Source: Deltaproteobacteria bacterium (GTDB lineage: Bacteria; Desulfobacterota; GWC2-55-46; JADFVP01). Taken from it: DNA of 43,388 nt. Of the stretch, positions 1 to 7,376 are shown one piece after another. A program made the position numbers and the translations under genes. The notes under the pieces were generated by a model. That model had not been told where the DNA came from. It saw only the letters and a list, made by a program, of their open reading frames with translations, and made no database searches. The DNA lies in contig JAJRZX010000106.1 of the NCBI GenBank assembly GCA_024275045.1, forward strand, positions 1-43,388, read 5' to 3'. Every line of letters begins with the position of its first letter. Position 1 is the stretch's first letter.

Positions 1-575
1 ACTTTAAACTTATCAAGGTTCTTACCGTAATAATCTCTCATATACTTGTCAGTGACAAGGTCCTCAGCCTCTTTTTTTATCCGCTCCTGCGCGTTCTTTT
101 GTTCTCTCTCAACCACGGCGTTAAAGGTGAGGTCTTCCCTGAGGTCATCCATGGTCATATGACTTCTCTCAAGAACTTTCTCTATGGTGTCACCCTTGCG
201 CAGCCTCTTCTCCAGTTTCTTACGGCTCTCGTTGAACTCCTTGTCCGTAATCTTATCCCTCTTATTCTTAACAGCGTACTTGTATATAAGCTTACTGTTT
301 ATAAGATCCTCAAGCGTTTTTTTCCTTATGGCCTTGTAACGAGTGTCCGTAACAGTGGTATGAAAACTCTGCATGGGCATAATGCTGTTCACGGCTATGC
401 GGAGCCCCTCCTCTGTAATAACATCGCCGTCCACACTGGCAACAGCATCCTTAACTGAACGTATTAGCGGCAGGTCTTCTGCCTTCTTCTCGGCGGATAT
501 AGCCGTACTGTTGATAAAAAAAGCCGTAAGAAGCATACCTGCCGTAAGGGCCGGCCATTTCAAAGACATTGACAT
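1..575 (-). CDS. SurA-like periplasmic peptidyl-prolyl isomerase/chaperone, N-terminal part (cut by window edge)
   Basis: The reading frame runs off the left edge, so only about 191 N-terminal residues are seen. It begins with a signal peptide (hydrophobic core around residues 8-26, likely cleavage after ISA), followed by the helical N-terminal domain typical of SurA/PpiC chaperones: a VDGDVIT segment, a KTLEDLINSKLIYKYA helix, an I-T-D-K-EF segment and a YYGKN-KF end before the expected parvulin domain, which lies outside the window. SurA-type proteins fold outer-membrane proteins in the periplasm. The start at 575 is chosen because GGAGG lies 8 bases upstream; a second ATG lies two codons in. 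It follows cytochrome genes on the same strand but is separated from them by a strong terminator, so it is probably transcribed separately. The catalytic domain cannot be judged. Confidence 0.8.
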   Translation of the reverse strand, partial: MSMSLKWPALTAGMLLTAFFINSTAISAEKKAEDLPLIRSVKDAVASVDGDVITEEGLRIAVNSIMPMQSFHTTVTDTRYKAIRKKTLEDLINSKLIYKYAVKNKRDKITDKEFNESRKKLEKRLRKGDTIEKVLERSHMTMDDLREDLTFNAVVEREQKNAQERIKKEAEDLVTDKYMRDYYGKNLDKFK

Positions 576-773
576 CTACTTTACCTCCATATTAACTACG
601 AAATTTTAGGACAAAAATACCCACTGCTTATTGTACATTACTATGTTACGAATGTTAAATAAAATAAGTATTATCAAGGAATTAAAATATTTTAACGTCC
701 TGAGTATCACGGCGCTGAGACCCTCTGAAAAAACAGGTTGTCTGAGCGGCAATACAGGAATGTATATAAAAAA

Positions 774-804
774 AGAGGGCCGGAAAACCGGCCCTCTTTT
801 TTTT
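774..804 (-). terminator. Rho-independent terminator after the tetraheme cytochrome gene
   Basis: A perfect 10-bp GC-rich stem (774-783 with 788-797) with a 4-base AAAA loop is flanked by A-runs on the left and T-runs on the right, so it can terminate in either direction. It lies about 20 bases past the stop codon of the minus-strand cytochrome gene and separates it from the SurA-like gene. Confidence 0.9.
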
Positions 805-824
805 GTACAGAAGTGTTGATGTGA

Positions 825-1838
825 TTACTTGTTGTGGCAGGTTCTGCAAACTCCGGAACCCATGTTACCACCAACTCTTCTGAGGAATACACCATCAGCG
901 GCGTTGAGGCCGGTGAAGTCGTTGTTGGCATCCCTTGTGTACTCAGGGTAGCTACCATTGCTGAAGTGCGGATCGTGACAGCTGGCGCACTCAACGTTCT
1001 CTTTAGGACCTGTTGCTGTGTTGGACCTGAGGAGATCAGCGATTGTCGCGCCGGAGGTTACGAAACCACCTATGGACCACCTGTTTGTTGTCATCCACTT
1101 GTAGTAAGCTGTGGTTGCCTCAAGGCCGATTGTGAGGTCGATGTTACCAATGGTTGTGCCTGTTGACCTCAGGGAAGCCCTGGGTGTTGCAGAACCATAG
1201 CCCAGGTACTTGACATTTACGGGATGGTCGTTTGTGAGATCTGTGCCAAGGTCAGTCCTGTCACCGGCAGGCATTACGCTCGTGCCGAGGGCTACTGTAG
1301 CAGCGCCACCGTGATCCCAGAAGGTCCAAGACTGTGTGGTGTTGGCCATGGCAAGACCTTTACCGGGTGCGTTTACGAGGTTATCAAAGGTTGTAACACC
1401 ATCATGACAGCTGAGGCATGCAAGTGAAGAAGACCCTGAGGCCGGCTTCGCTACCGTGCTTCCGCCAATGGTATTACCATAACCGATGTAGGAATCAGAG
1501 TTAGGCATATTCCTGTTCCAGAGAGGCCTGGCGTCTGTGTTGGAATGGTGAGGTGTATGACAGAACACACATATCTGTGTTGTACCTGTCTCGTCACCGC
1601 CGGCTCCCCTTGTCCTGATGTGCCTGCCGAAAGCGCCAAGGTTATGCCTTGAACCGGCAACACCGTTGGCTGTCATGCCCTCAGCGTAGTCACCGGGTCC
1701 GGATACGGAGATGGACTGTGAACCAGCTTCGAGAGAACCGGCACCAGAACCGGAGTAGGTAAGGTCTACGGCGTTTGATGTACCGGCGTAGAAAAGTCCC
1801 ATTGTTGCAACTACGGCGACAGCTAAAAATCTTTTCAT
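825..1838 (-). CDS. Periplasmic tetraheme c-type cytochrome (paired CXXCH family)
   Basis: This 337-residue protein has a signal peptide (residues 1-23, cleavage near SNA) and four CxxCH heme-attachment motifs: CVFCH (90-94), CLSCH (141-145), CASCH (284-288) and CRTCH (331-335). Two are followed by PH (CHTPH, CHDPH), as in the doubled-CXXCH family. It is exported and probably carries electrons in the periplasm or at the outer membrane. It is a paralogue of the gene at 4190-5077, sharing the SRHNLG segment, the four-motif spacing, the NDHPVNV stretch and the FLRRVGGN...CRTCH end. AAGGAG precedes the ATG. It has its own consensus promoter and a leader with a terminator-like hairpin. The redox partner and substrate cannot be told from sequence. 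Confidence 0.88.
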   Translation of the reverse strand: MKRFLAVAVVATMGLFYAGTSNAVDLTYSGSGAGSLEAGSQSISVSGPGDYAEGMTANGVAGSRHNLGAFGRHIRTRGAGGDETGTTQICVFCHTPHHSNTDARPLWNRNMPNSDSYIGYGNTIGGSTVAKPASGSSSLACLSCHDGVTTFDNLVNAPGKGLAMANTTQSWTFWDHGGAATVALGTSVMPAGDRTDLGTDLTNDHPVNVKYLGYGSATPRASLRSTGTTIGNIDLTIGLEATTAYYKWMTTNRWSIGGFVTSGATIADLLRSNTATGPKENVECASCHDPHFSNGSYPEYTRDANNDFTGLNAADGVFLRRVGGNMGSGVCRTCHNK

Positions 1839-1895
1839 GTTTTTTCTCCTTGTTAAACATCTGAAGTTGTTATTGGAGAGGAGGTTCTTTCACAC

Positions 1896-1943
1896 AAAAA
1901 AGTCCTCCAACCACTGCCTTATCTCTACATGCAGTATCGAGGC
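1896..1943 (-). promoter_or_regulatory. Terminator-like hairpin in the leader of the tetraheme cytochrome gene
   Basis: On the minus strand the leader contains CCTC + ACTGC pairing with GCAGT + GAGG (plus-strand 1904-1907 and 1913-1917 with 1931-1935 and 1939-1942), followed at once by C and six T (1896-1901). This is a plausible intrinsic terminator or attenuator about 60 bases before the start codon. An overlapping alternative hairpin (GGAGG with CCTCC) exists, and TCTCC just after it could also pair with the ribosome binding site. No known riboswitch core was recognised. Confidence 0.45.
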
Positions 1944-2006
1944 ATCCATCGCCTTTGGTTACAATGAGACCCGCCATGAGCCCAGAACCATTTCTACTTT
2001 AAGTCT

Positions 2007-2034
2007 ATTATACAGCAAAATTAAGACTTGTCAA
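2007..2034 (-). promoter_or_regulatory. Consensus sigma70-type promoter of the tetraheme cytochrome gene
   Basis: On the minus strand there is a perfect TTGACA (-35, 2029-2034) and a perfect TATAAT (-10, 2007-2012) separated by 16 bases. Transcription would start near 2000, giving a leader of about 160 bases before the ATG at 1838. Both hexamers match the consensus fully, which suggests strong expression unless the leader attenuates it. Confidence 0.85.
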
Positions 2035-2090
2035 GGAAAAATTAATACTATTTTAATAAAAACTCACGGCAGCGTCATTAGGACCTTTGC

Positions 2091-3167
2091 CTATGTTTTT
2101 TCCTTGTTTTTGCTTTTCTTTTTGCCTTTATCACCGGCCTTTTTAGCGGCCTCTCTCTCCTTGTACTTCTCACCAAGGAACTCATATATGTCTACGCGTT
2201 CGTTCCATGAATCAGTGACATATATAAAGTCATCCTTATCAATAGCAATGCCCGCGGGCAGTATCATATGCCCCCTGTCGTTGCCGTAGCCGCCAAAGGC
2301 CATGAGCATCTTGCCCTCGTCGTCAAATATCTGTACGTTATTAAAGGCAGCGTCAACTACATAGACATGCCCCTCGCTGTCAATGGCCACGCCCTTGGGA
2401 CGGGCGAACTCACCGGGGGCGTCTCCGAATTTGCCGTAGGCATAGAGAAACCTGCCCTTAACGTCAAAGACCTGCACCCTGGCGTTCATGGTATCAACCA
2501 CATAGAAGTTACCCTGTTTGTCAACGGCTATGGCCGAGGGATAATTAAAGCTGCCCTCTTCCTTGCCCCTCTCGCCTATGGTCTGCTTGTATTTAAGGGT
2601 CTTCAGGTCAAAGGTCTGCACGTTGTGAAGGTGTGTATCCACCACGTAGAGTATCCCGTTTTTATTATCCACTGCCATGCCCGTGGGCTGCTTAAAGGGC
2701 ATGCCCGGAGAGAGATAGCTCAGCAGACGGCCTTTATGGTCAAGTACGCCTACCTGGTCCGTCCTTGTATCAGAGACAAAAATGCGGCCCGTGTCATCAG
2801 TTGTCACACCAATGGGCTTGGAGAATATCTTCGTACCCGAGGCGCCTATTGAGGTAACCTTCTTCTTCAGAAAGTCATATATAAAGATATCTGTATGGGC
2901 GGTATCAGTGACAAGTATCCTGCCGTCCTTATCCACATGAATATTATTGGGTTTTCTCATGGTAAAGGATGTATTGGCGCCAAGAAGCACACTGCCCACA
3001 ATGGATACGCCCTTAATGTCCGTACCGCTGCGGAATGATTTTACATACTTAATCCGCGGCCTGTCCGGCGGCCCGGGCCATACAAGGTCCGGTATCTCCG
3101 GAGGCGTACAGCTGACAAGAAGGAGCGGGACAATTAAAATCATCAGGGCTTTCAGTATCTTACTCAT
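2091..3167 (-). CDS. NHL-repeat beta-propeller lipoprotein
   Basis: The 358-residue protein begins with a lipoprotein signal peptide ending in the lipobox LVSC (Cys near residue 20), so it should be lipid-anchored outside the cytoplasmic membrane. The rest is a run of about six NHL blades with the recurring pattern P-x-G-(I/V)-A-V-D...G-x-(I/L)-Y-V-x-D, consistent with a six-bladed propeller used as a binding scaffold. The C-terminus is a lysine-rich tail. The start at 3167 is preferred over an upstream frame extension because the signal peptide begins there and GGAGAAG lies 10 bases before it. It follows a triheme lipoprotein cytochrome and a tetraheme cytochrome on the same strand, suggesting a role in assembling a surface electron-transfer complex; that role is inference. 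Confidence 0.82.
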   Translation of the reverse strand: MSKILKALMILIVPLLLVSCTPPEIPDLVWPGPPDRPRIKYVKSFRSGTDIKGVSIVGSVLLGANTSFTMRKPNNIHVDKDGRILVTDTAHTDIFIYDFLKKKVTSIGASGTKIFSKPIGVTTDDTGRIFVSDTRTDQVGVLDHKGRLLSYLSPGMPFKQPTGMAVDNKNGILYVVDTHLHNVQTFDLKTLKYKQTIGERGKEEGSFNYPSAIAVDKQGNFYVVDTMNARVQVFDVKGRFLYAYGKFGDAPGEFARPKGVAIDSEGHVYVVDAAFNNVQIFDDEGKMLMAFGGYGNDRGHMILPAGIAIDKDDFIYVTDSWNERVDIYEFLGEKYKEREAAKKAGDKGKKKSKNKEKT

Positions 3168-3399
3168 ATTTATTCTTCTCCGAAAAGGCTGAATTGTTAG
3201 GTCCACCCGGGAACCTGTTGTCTTAAAAGTACGGCCCTTGAAGGGGTCTTAAGCCACCCCTCTTTAAAACCAGAAAAAATTTTACTACGAGGCCCGGATT
3301 TAGTCAAGTACTCTAATTAGCCGTCCTGCCAAAGAGGAAAGCAGGACTTAACGGCCTCATCATTATAGATAAAAACTCAGGGACAGGGGTTGAGAAACA

Positions 3400-4041
3400 C
3401 TACTTCCACCTCTCTGTCTCAAGGGAACGGCCCTTTAATATACTGTGACACCTTAGGCAATTAGCCCTTGGCCAGAAGGTAAAGGCCACCTTGCCGTGAC
3501 ACCTTCCGCACCACTTGCCCTTCCATATCTCATCCATGGTAATAGGGTTGGCCCCGGCCTCGGGGATAAAGATCTTGGGGTGACAGTTACTGCATTTAAG
3601 CCAATATGTATGTATGGAGTGAGGGAAGATAACATTGGCCATAAGAGGGACCTTGGCCTCTATGAAGATATTAAGGTCAAGCATGGGCTTTTCCTTGTCC
3701 TTGGGGTCAAGGGTGCCGCGGGGGTTTATGAACCCGCCCATAACAGAGGCCGTCCAGTTCACAAGGCCCTCTGTGTCCTTTGGAAGAGAGTTAAGGGCCG
3801 TTGGCTCACCGGGCAGGACTTTCATGGAAGCCCTCTGCACAACGCTGCGGTAAAACTGCTCGTAGTAATCAGACATGTGCCCGCCTGCCTTATCTACCTC
3901 TTCCTGCTTTGTGCCTGCCTTGAAGTTAAGGAGATAATCCACATTATCCGTACCGCACCCCCAGAGCCCCCATACAAGCAGGGCAGAGACCACGGATAGA
4001 AGCAGCCGTCTTGAGAGTTTTTCCTTAGCAGATACCTTCAC
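3400..4041 (-). CDS. Triheme c-type cytochrome, probable lipoprotein
   Basis: This 213-residue protein has an N-terminal hydrophobic signal segment (about residues 12-28) followed by WGCG, which could be a lipobox Cys although Trp at -2 is unusual. The C-terminal third holds three heme motifs, CSNCH, CGRCH and CLRCH, plus extra histidines (FPHSIHTYW) that could be distal ligands, resembling class III / c7-type small multiheme cytochromes. The central part carries no recognisable domain. It lies between the tetraheme cytochrome (4190-5077) and the NHL lipoprotein (2091-3167) on the same strand, with gaps of about 150 and 230 bases, so the three probably form one operon. It should act in the periplasm or at the outer membrane. 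Confidence 0.82.
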   Translation of the reverse strand: MKVSAKEKLSRRLLLSVVSALLVWGLWGCGTDNVDYLLNFKAGTKQEEVDKAGGHMSDYYEQFYRSVVQRASMKVLPGEPTALNSLPKDTEGLVNWTASVMGGFINPRGTLDPKDKEKPMLDLNIFIEAKVPLMANVIFPHSIHTYWLKCSNCHPKIFIPEAGANPITMDEIWKGKWCGRCHGKVAFTFWPRANCLRCHSILKGRSLETERWK

Positions 4042-4189
4042 AGTCTCTATTTACTACCTCCCCTTATTGCCCTTACAAGGCAACGACCCGAGAACGGGCC
4101 GCCTAAAACTCCCTTTTTTGTCCTCAATACCGGAATACCGGTAAAAATTACTATAAAAAAAACTTTTTTGTAAAGGCGCTTAACAAAAC

Positions 4190-5077
4190 TTACTTTCCGT
4201 GACATGTACGGCACACGCTTGATGCGTAATTACCGCCAACACGCCTCAGAAATAGCCCGTCAGCGTCATCCCAGTTCTTGAATGTGCCTGAAATCTCATC
4301 CCAGCTCTTGTTGTTAAAGTGCGGGTCATGGCAGCTTGAGCACTCTATCCTGCCGTCTCGGAGAAGGTCTCCAATGGTGGCCGTATCAGAGATATACCCC
4401 TTTATGGACCAGAGGTTGGAAAAGAGCACCCTGTTTGGAACAGCCCCATCGAAGTCAAGACCTGTTTTCAGGTTTATCTGACTGATTATGGTCTTTCTCA
4501 GCCTTAAAGACGCCACCTTGCCGCCTCTGAAAAATACATTCACGGGATGGTCGTCCGTAAGGGTTGGCGCAAGCACAAGGCGCGTATTTACAGTAGGTGC
4601 CGAGGTCTTTTTATCAGTTACGGTACAACCCCAGGCTCCGGGGGTCTCTACTTCAGGAACCTTTCTCTTACCCGGGGAGTTGGCAATGCTGTCAAAGGCC
4701 GTTGCCCCGTCATGGCAGCTGAGGCAAGCCAGAGACGGTGACCCCAGGCCGGTAGTTGAGGGTTTTGCCCCCGGGTTATTGGATACAGGGGCATTGGTGC
4801 CATAAGCCGTGTAACTTGTGGAGGCCCCGGCCTTACCTGTCCAGAGAGGGCCTTTTTCTTTTAATGGAGTGTGGGGGGTATGACAGTAGATGCAGATCTG
4901 AAAGGTAGTCTCCGTCCGTACGGCATCACCGTACCTGCCGAGGTTGTGCCGTGAAAAACCAATGCCATTGGCCGCGGAACCCACCTCGTAATCGCCCTCG
5001 TAGGTTCCGGAGTAACCAAGACCCGCGTAGCCTACGACAAACATCACAGAAAAAATGGCGGTAAAAAGAGCTCTCAT
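4190..5077 (-). CDS. Periplasmic tetraheme c-type cytochrome, paralogue of the gene at 825-1838
   Basis: The protein (295 residues) starts with a signal peptide (MRALF..., hydrophobic to about residue 22) and has four CxxCH motifs: CIYCH, CLSCH, CSSCH and CRTCH. CIYCHTPH and CSSCHDPH carry the PH pair of the doubled-CXXCH family. It shares layout and several stretches (SRHNLGR, the CLSCHDGAT region, DDHPVNV, FLRRVGGN) with the other tetraheme protein, so the two arose by duplication. I take the ATG at 5077; an in-frame GTG at 5101 is possible but lacks a ribosome binding site, while AAGG precedes 5077. It heads a probable operon with the triheme and NHL lipoproteins and is preceded by a leader of about 315 bases. 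Confidence 0.85.
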   Translation of the reverse strand: MRALFTAIFSVMFVVGYAGLGYSGTYEGDYEVGSAANGIGFSRHNLGRYGDAVRTETTFQICIYCHTPHTPLKEKGPLWTGKAGASTSYTAYGTNAPVSNNPGAKPSTTGLGSPSLACLSCHDGATAFDSIANSPGKRKVPEVETPGAWGCTVTDKKTSAPTVNTRLVLAPTLTDDHPVNVFFRGGKVASLRLRKTIISQINLKTGLDFDGAVPNRVLFSNLWSIKGYISDTATIGDLLRDGRIECSSCHDPHFNNKSWDEISGTFKNWDDADGLFLRRVGGNYASSVCRTCHGK

Positions 5078-5257
5078 ACCTTTGACCTTAATATGGCCCA
5101 CTCTGAGAGCGGACGTTTTTAAGACACCTCTTTTAAAGAGGAAGCGCCCGGCATCACAGCGAGCACCGGTTCAATAACCATTGTATAGCCCTACACCATA
5201 ATCAGGAGCCGCCTTAAAACCGCCTCCCTGTCAAAGATGTATACCTCATGTTAAAGT

Positions 5258-5392
5258 TGCACCCCCTGTAACGAGACCTGCAGCAATGAGGATATCCACA
5301 CCCCCTTCATGCTGCCCCGTACCCGCGGCCAGACTTACCCCGGCCGCATAAAGCATAATTCGTTCATAAAGGAGCTGAGGGTGCAGTTCCAC
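5258..5392 (-). ncRNA. Candidate structured leader RNA upstream of the cytochrome operon
   Basis: On the minus strand, TGCACCC (5379-5385) near the predicted transcript start pairs with GGGTGCA (5258-5264) about 120 bases later, closing a domain. Inside are two strong hairpins: GCGGCC/GGCCGC (plus-strand 5325-5347) and GCAGC-ATG-AGG pairing with CCT-CAT-GCTGC, with one bulged base on each side. A closing stem with two internal hairpins is a compact three-way-junction layout often seen in regulatory RNAs. I recognise no known riboswitch family; in particular the GEMM core (GCAAAGCC) is absent. The RNA call is inference from pairing alone. Confidence 0.4.
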
Positions 5393-5398
5393 TTTTAT

Positions 5399-5427
5399 AT
5401 TTTATCACGGAATATGATGAGGGGCAA
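5399..5427 (-). promoter_or_regulatory. Sigma70-type promoter of the cytochrome/NHL operon
   Basis: The minus strand reads TTGCCC (-35, 5422-5427), 17 bases, TAAAAT (-10, 5399-5404). The -10 matches five of six consensus bases. The start would be near 5392, about 315 bases before the cytochrome start codon at 5077. Confidence 0.65.
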
Positions 5428-5511
5428 GGCTTTGTTGCAAGACAAGGACCTGCGCTATTAAGGAGGACGCCACCCCCTTTTACGGCAAAGGGACTCTAAA
5501 CGCAAGGTTTC

Positions 5512-5540
5512 TTGACTGCCCGAGGTGAGGCTGATATACT
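5512..5540 (+). promoter_or_regulatory. Sigma70-type promoter of tldD
   Basis: TTGACT (5512-5517) and TATACT (5535-5540) are separated by exactly 17 bases and each matches five of six consensus bases. Transcription would start near 5547, leaving a leader of about 19 bases that contains AGGAGG (5554-5559) just before the ATG at 5566. Confidence 0.85.
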
Positions 5541-5565
5541 TTTTTGAATCAAAAGGAGGTTTTTT

Positions 5566-6960
5566 ATGAGCCTGTGTTCCGGTTTCGAGCCCGAAGCGGT
5601 CTTAAAGACAGCACTTGCCCACGGTGGGGAGTTTGCCGACATCTTTGTAGAAGAAGCGGTAAAGACCAATATTACGTTTGAAGACAAAAAAATCGAAAAA
5701 GTCATTACAGGCATAGACCGCGGCTGCGGAATAAGGGTTATCGCAGGGCTTAAGACCTTTTACGCCTATACCAACGAGATATCCGCACCATCCCTTAAGG
5801 GACTTGCAGAGGTTGTGGCAAAAGGGGTGGCAGAGGGTACATCAGCGGGCACGGTCCGGAAGATGATCCAACAGAGGGCTCCGGGTTTTGAGATAAAAAA
5901 CAACCCCTCTGAGGCGGCCCTTGCCGAGAAGGCGGATTTTGTAGTACGCGCCGATAAAGCAGCAAGGGGGTTTGATAATAGAATCGTACAGGTCAAGGCC
6001 CTTTACGGCGATGTATCACGAAAGCTTGCCATGATAAATTCACTTGGCCAGTGGGTGGAAGAAGAAAAAACAGGTTTTGTCTTCTTTACCTCTGCCATTG
6101 CGGCTGATGGCGATGTGCTGCAGACAGGTTACGAGCCCCTTGGCGGGGCAATGGGGCTTGAGGCGTTCATCACTACCCCTCCTGAAGAGGTGGCCATCAG
6201 GGCGGCAAAGAGGGCAGTGCAGATGCTCGGCGCAGAGCGGGCCCCTGCCGGCACCATGGCCGTAGTACTCTCAAGCGAGGCCGGGGGCACCATGATACAC
6301 GAGGCCGTTGGACACGGACTTGAGGCAGACCTTGCCCTTGCCGGGCTCTCTGTCTACTCTGATAGAGTAGGCGAGACAGTGGCCTCACCCCTTATAACGG
6401 TTATTGACGACGGCACCATACCCTTTAAGAGGGGCTCTGCATTTTTTGATGAAGAGGGCTCTCCCACTCAAAAGACCGTACTTATAGAAAACGGCGTACT
6501 CAAGGGTTATATGTATGACAGGCTAAGCGCCATGAAGGCAGGGGGAGGGGCAAAGTCCACGGGCAACGGCAGACGCCAGTCCTATCGCTACAAACCCATA
6601 CCGCGCATGACAAATACCATGATAGCCCCCGGCCATACCCGTCCCGAGGAGATAGTAAGCTCCCTGGAAAAGGGTTTATTCGTAAAAAAAATGGGCGGCG
6701 GGCAGGTAAACACCGTAAACGGCGACTTTGTATTCGAGGTAACAGAGGGCTTCATTATTGAAAAAGGCAAGATAGGCGTACCTGTAAGAGGGGCTACCCT
6801 TACGGGCAATGGTCCGGAAATACTACAAAAAATCGATATGGTGGGCTCTGATCTCGGTTTCGCCATCGGGACCTGCGGAAAAGACGCCCAGGGCGTCCCT
6901 GTAGCCGATGCCCAGCCAACGCTGCGCATACCTGAGATTACCGTAGGCGGTGGCATCTGA
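5566..6960 (+). CDS. tldD: TldD-family metallopeptidase
   Basis: The 464-residue product matches the TldD/PmbA (modulator of DNA gyrase) family in length and layout. It carries the zinc-site motif HEAVGH at residues 245-250 (HExxxH) followed by GLEAD, which marks the catalytic TldD subunit rather than TldE. The N-terminal domain has the typical EDKKIE...GCGIRVI stretch, and the C-terminal part has NGRRQSYRYKPIPRMTNT and ends in PEITVGG. TldD works with TldE in the cytoplasm as a protease that processes small peptides and unfolded protein. No tldE partner is in the window. The ATG at 5566 is fixed by an ideal AGGAGG and a promoter just upstream. It appears to be monocistronic: a 416-base gap separates it from the ATP synthase genes. 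Confidence 0.93.
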   Translation: MSLCSGFEPEAVLKTALAHGGEFADIFVEEAVKTNITFEDKKIEKVITGIDRGCGIRVIAGLKTFYAYTNEISAPSLKGLAEVVAKGVAEGTSAGTVRKMIQQRAPGFEIKNNPSEAALAEKADFVVRADKAARGFDNRIVQVKALYGDVSRKLAMINSLGQWVEEEKTGFVFFTSAIAADGDVLQTGYEPLGGAMGLEAFITTPPEEVAIRAAKRAVQMLGAERAPAGTMAVVLSSEAGGTMIHEAVGHGLEADLALAGLSVYSDRVGETVASPLITVIDDGTIPFKRGSAFFDEEGSPTQKTVLIENGVLKGYMYDRLSAMKAGGGAKSTGNGRRQSYRYKPIPRMTNTMIAPGHTRPEEIVSSLEKGLFVKKMGGGQVNTVNGDFVFEVTEGFIIEKGKIGVPVRGATLTGNGPEILQKIDMVGSDLGFAIGTCGKDAQGVPVADAQPTLRIPEITVGGGI

Positions 6961-7376
6961 GCAAAAAGCAAAAAAAAGTGCGGGGCTGAGAGTCTGAAGA
7001 ATACGCCTTAACGCACCGCATAAAAGACCACAGTCATACTCGCAAGGTGGCGGTTTATCCGCATCATGCTTCGTTGGAGATGTGTTTTACGCATCTCAGG
7101 CGCTTATGAATCACAGTGTAAACATGTGGCAGGCGTACTTATAAAAGGGGCTTTTGCCTGCTCCCGACAAAAATGCATTTTACACCTAAAAAGGTGCTCT
7201 ACGCACATAAAAACAGGGTGAGCCGCGCACCGCACCCGGCTTATCCATAATTATCTTGACAATTCCTCGCCTCGTGTGTTAGGAATTGCTTGATTAATCT
7301 GTAAAATTTATTCCTTTTAGAGATAAAAACCTGGGGAGGGCGAGGCGCTCCCCTTTGTTATCGGGAGACAAGGGTA
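6961..7376 (+). other. Intergenic region upstream of the ATP synthase operon
   Basis: No gene is visible in these 416 bases. A TTGACA lies at 7256-7261 but no good -10 follows at normal spacing. An inverted repeat ATTCCT/AGGAAT spans 7262-7286. A GGGGAG/CTCCCC hairpin (about 7333-7353) followed by TTT lies about 20 bases before the first operon gene and resembles a weak terminator. GGGAG (7363-7367) is the ribosome binding site of the first ATP synthase gene. Confidence 0.5.

Noticed and set aside
1838-2006. A fluoride riboswitch suggested by GGCGATGG in the cytochrome leader
   Set aside because: Only the first few bases match; the later conserved pairing and the fluoride resistance gene context are missing.
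5101-5101. GTG start for the tetraheme cytochrome at 4190
   Set aside because: No ribosome binding site precedes it; the ATG at 5077 gives a standard signal peptide with AAGG upstream.
5078-5427. A GEMM (cyclic di-GMP or cGAMP) riboswitch ahead of the cytochrome operon
   Set aside because: The conserved GCAAAGCC core and the tetraloop receptor were not found on the minus strand.
7256-7286. A sigma70 promoter for the ATP synthase operon at TTGACA
   Set aside because: No acceptable -10 element at 16-18 bases; kept only as a note in the intergenic feature.
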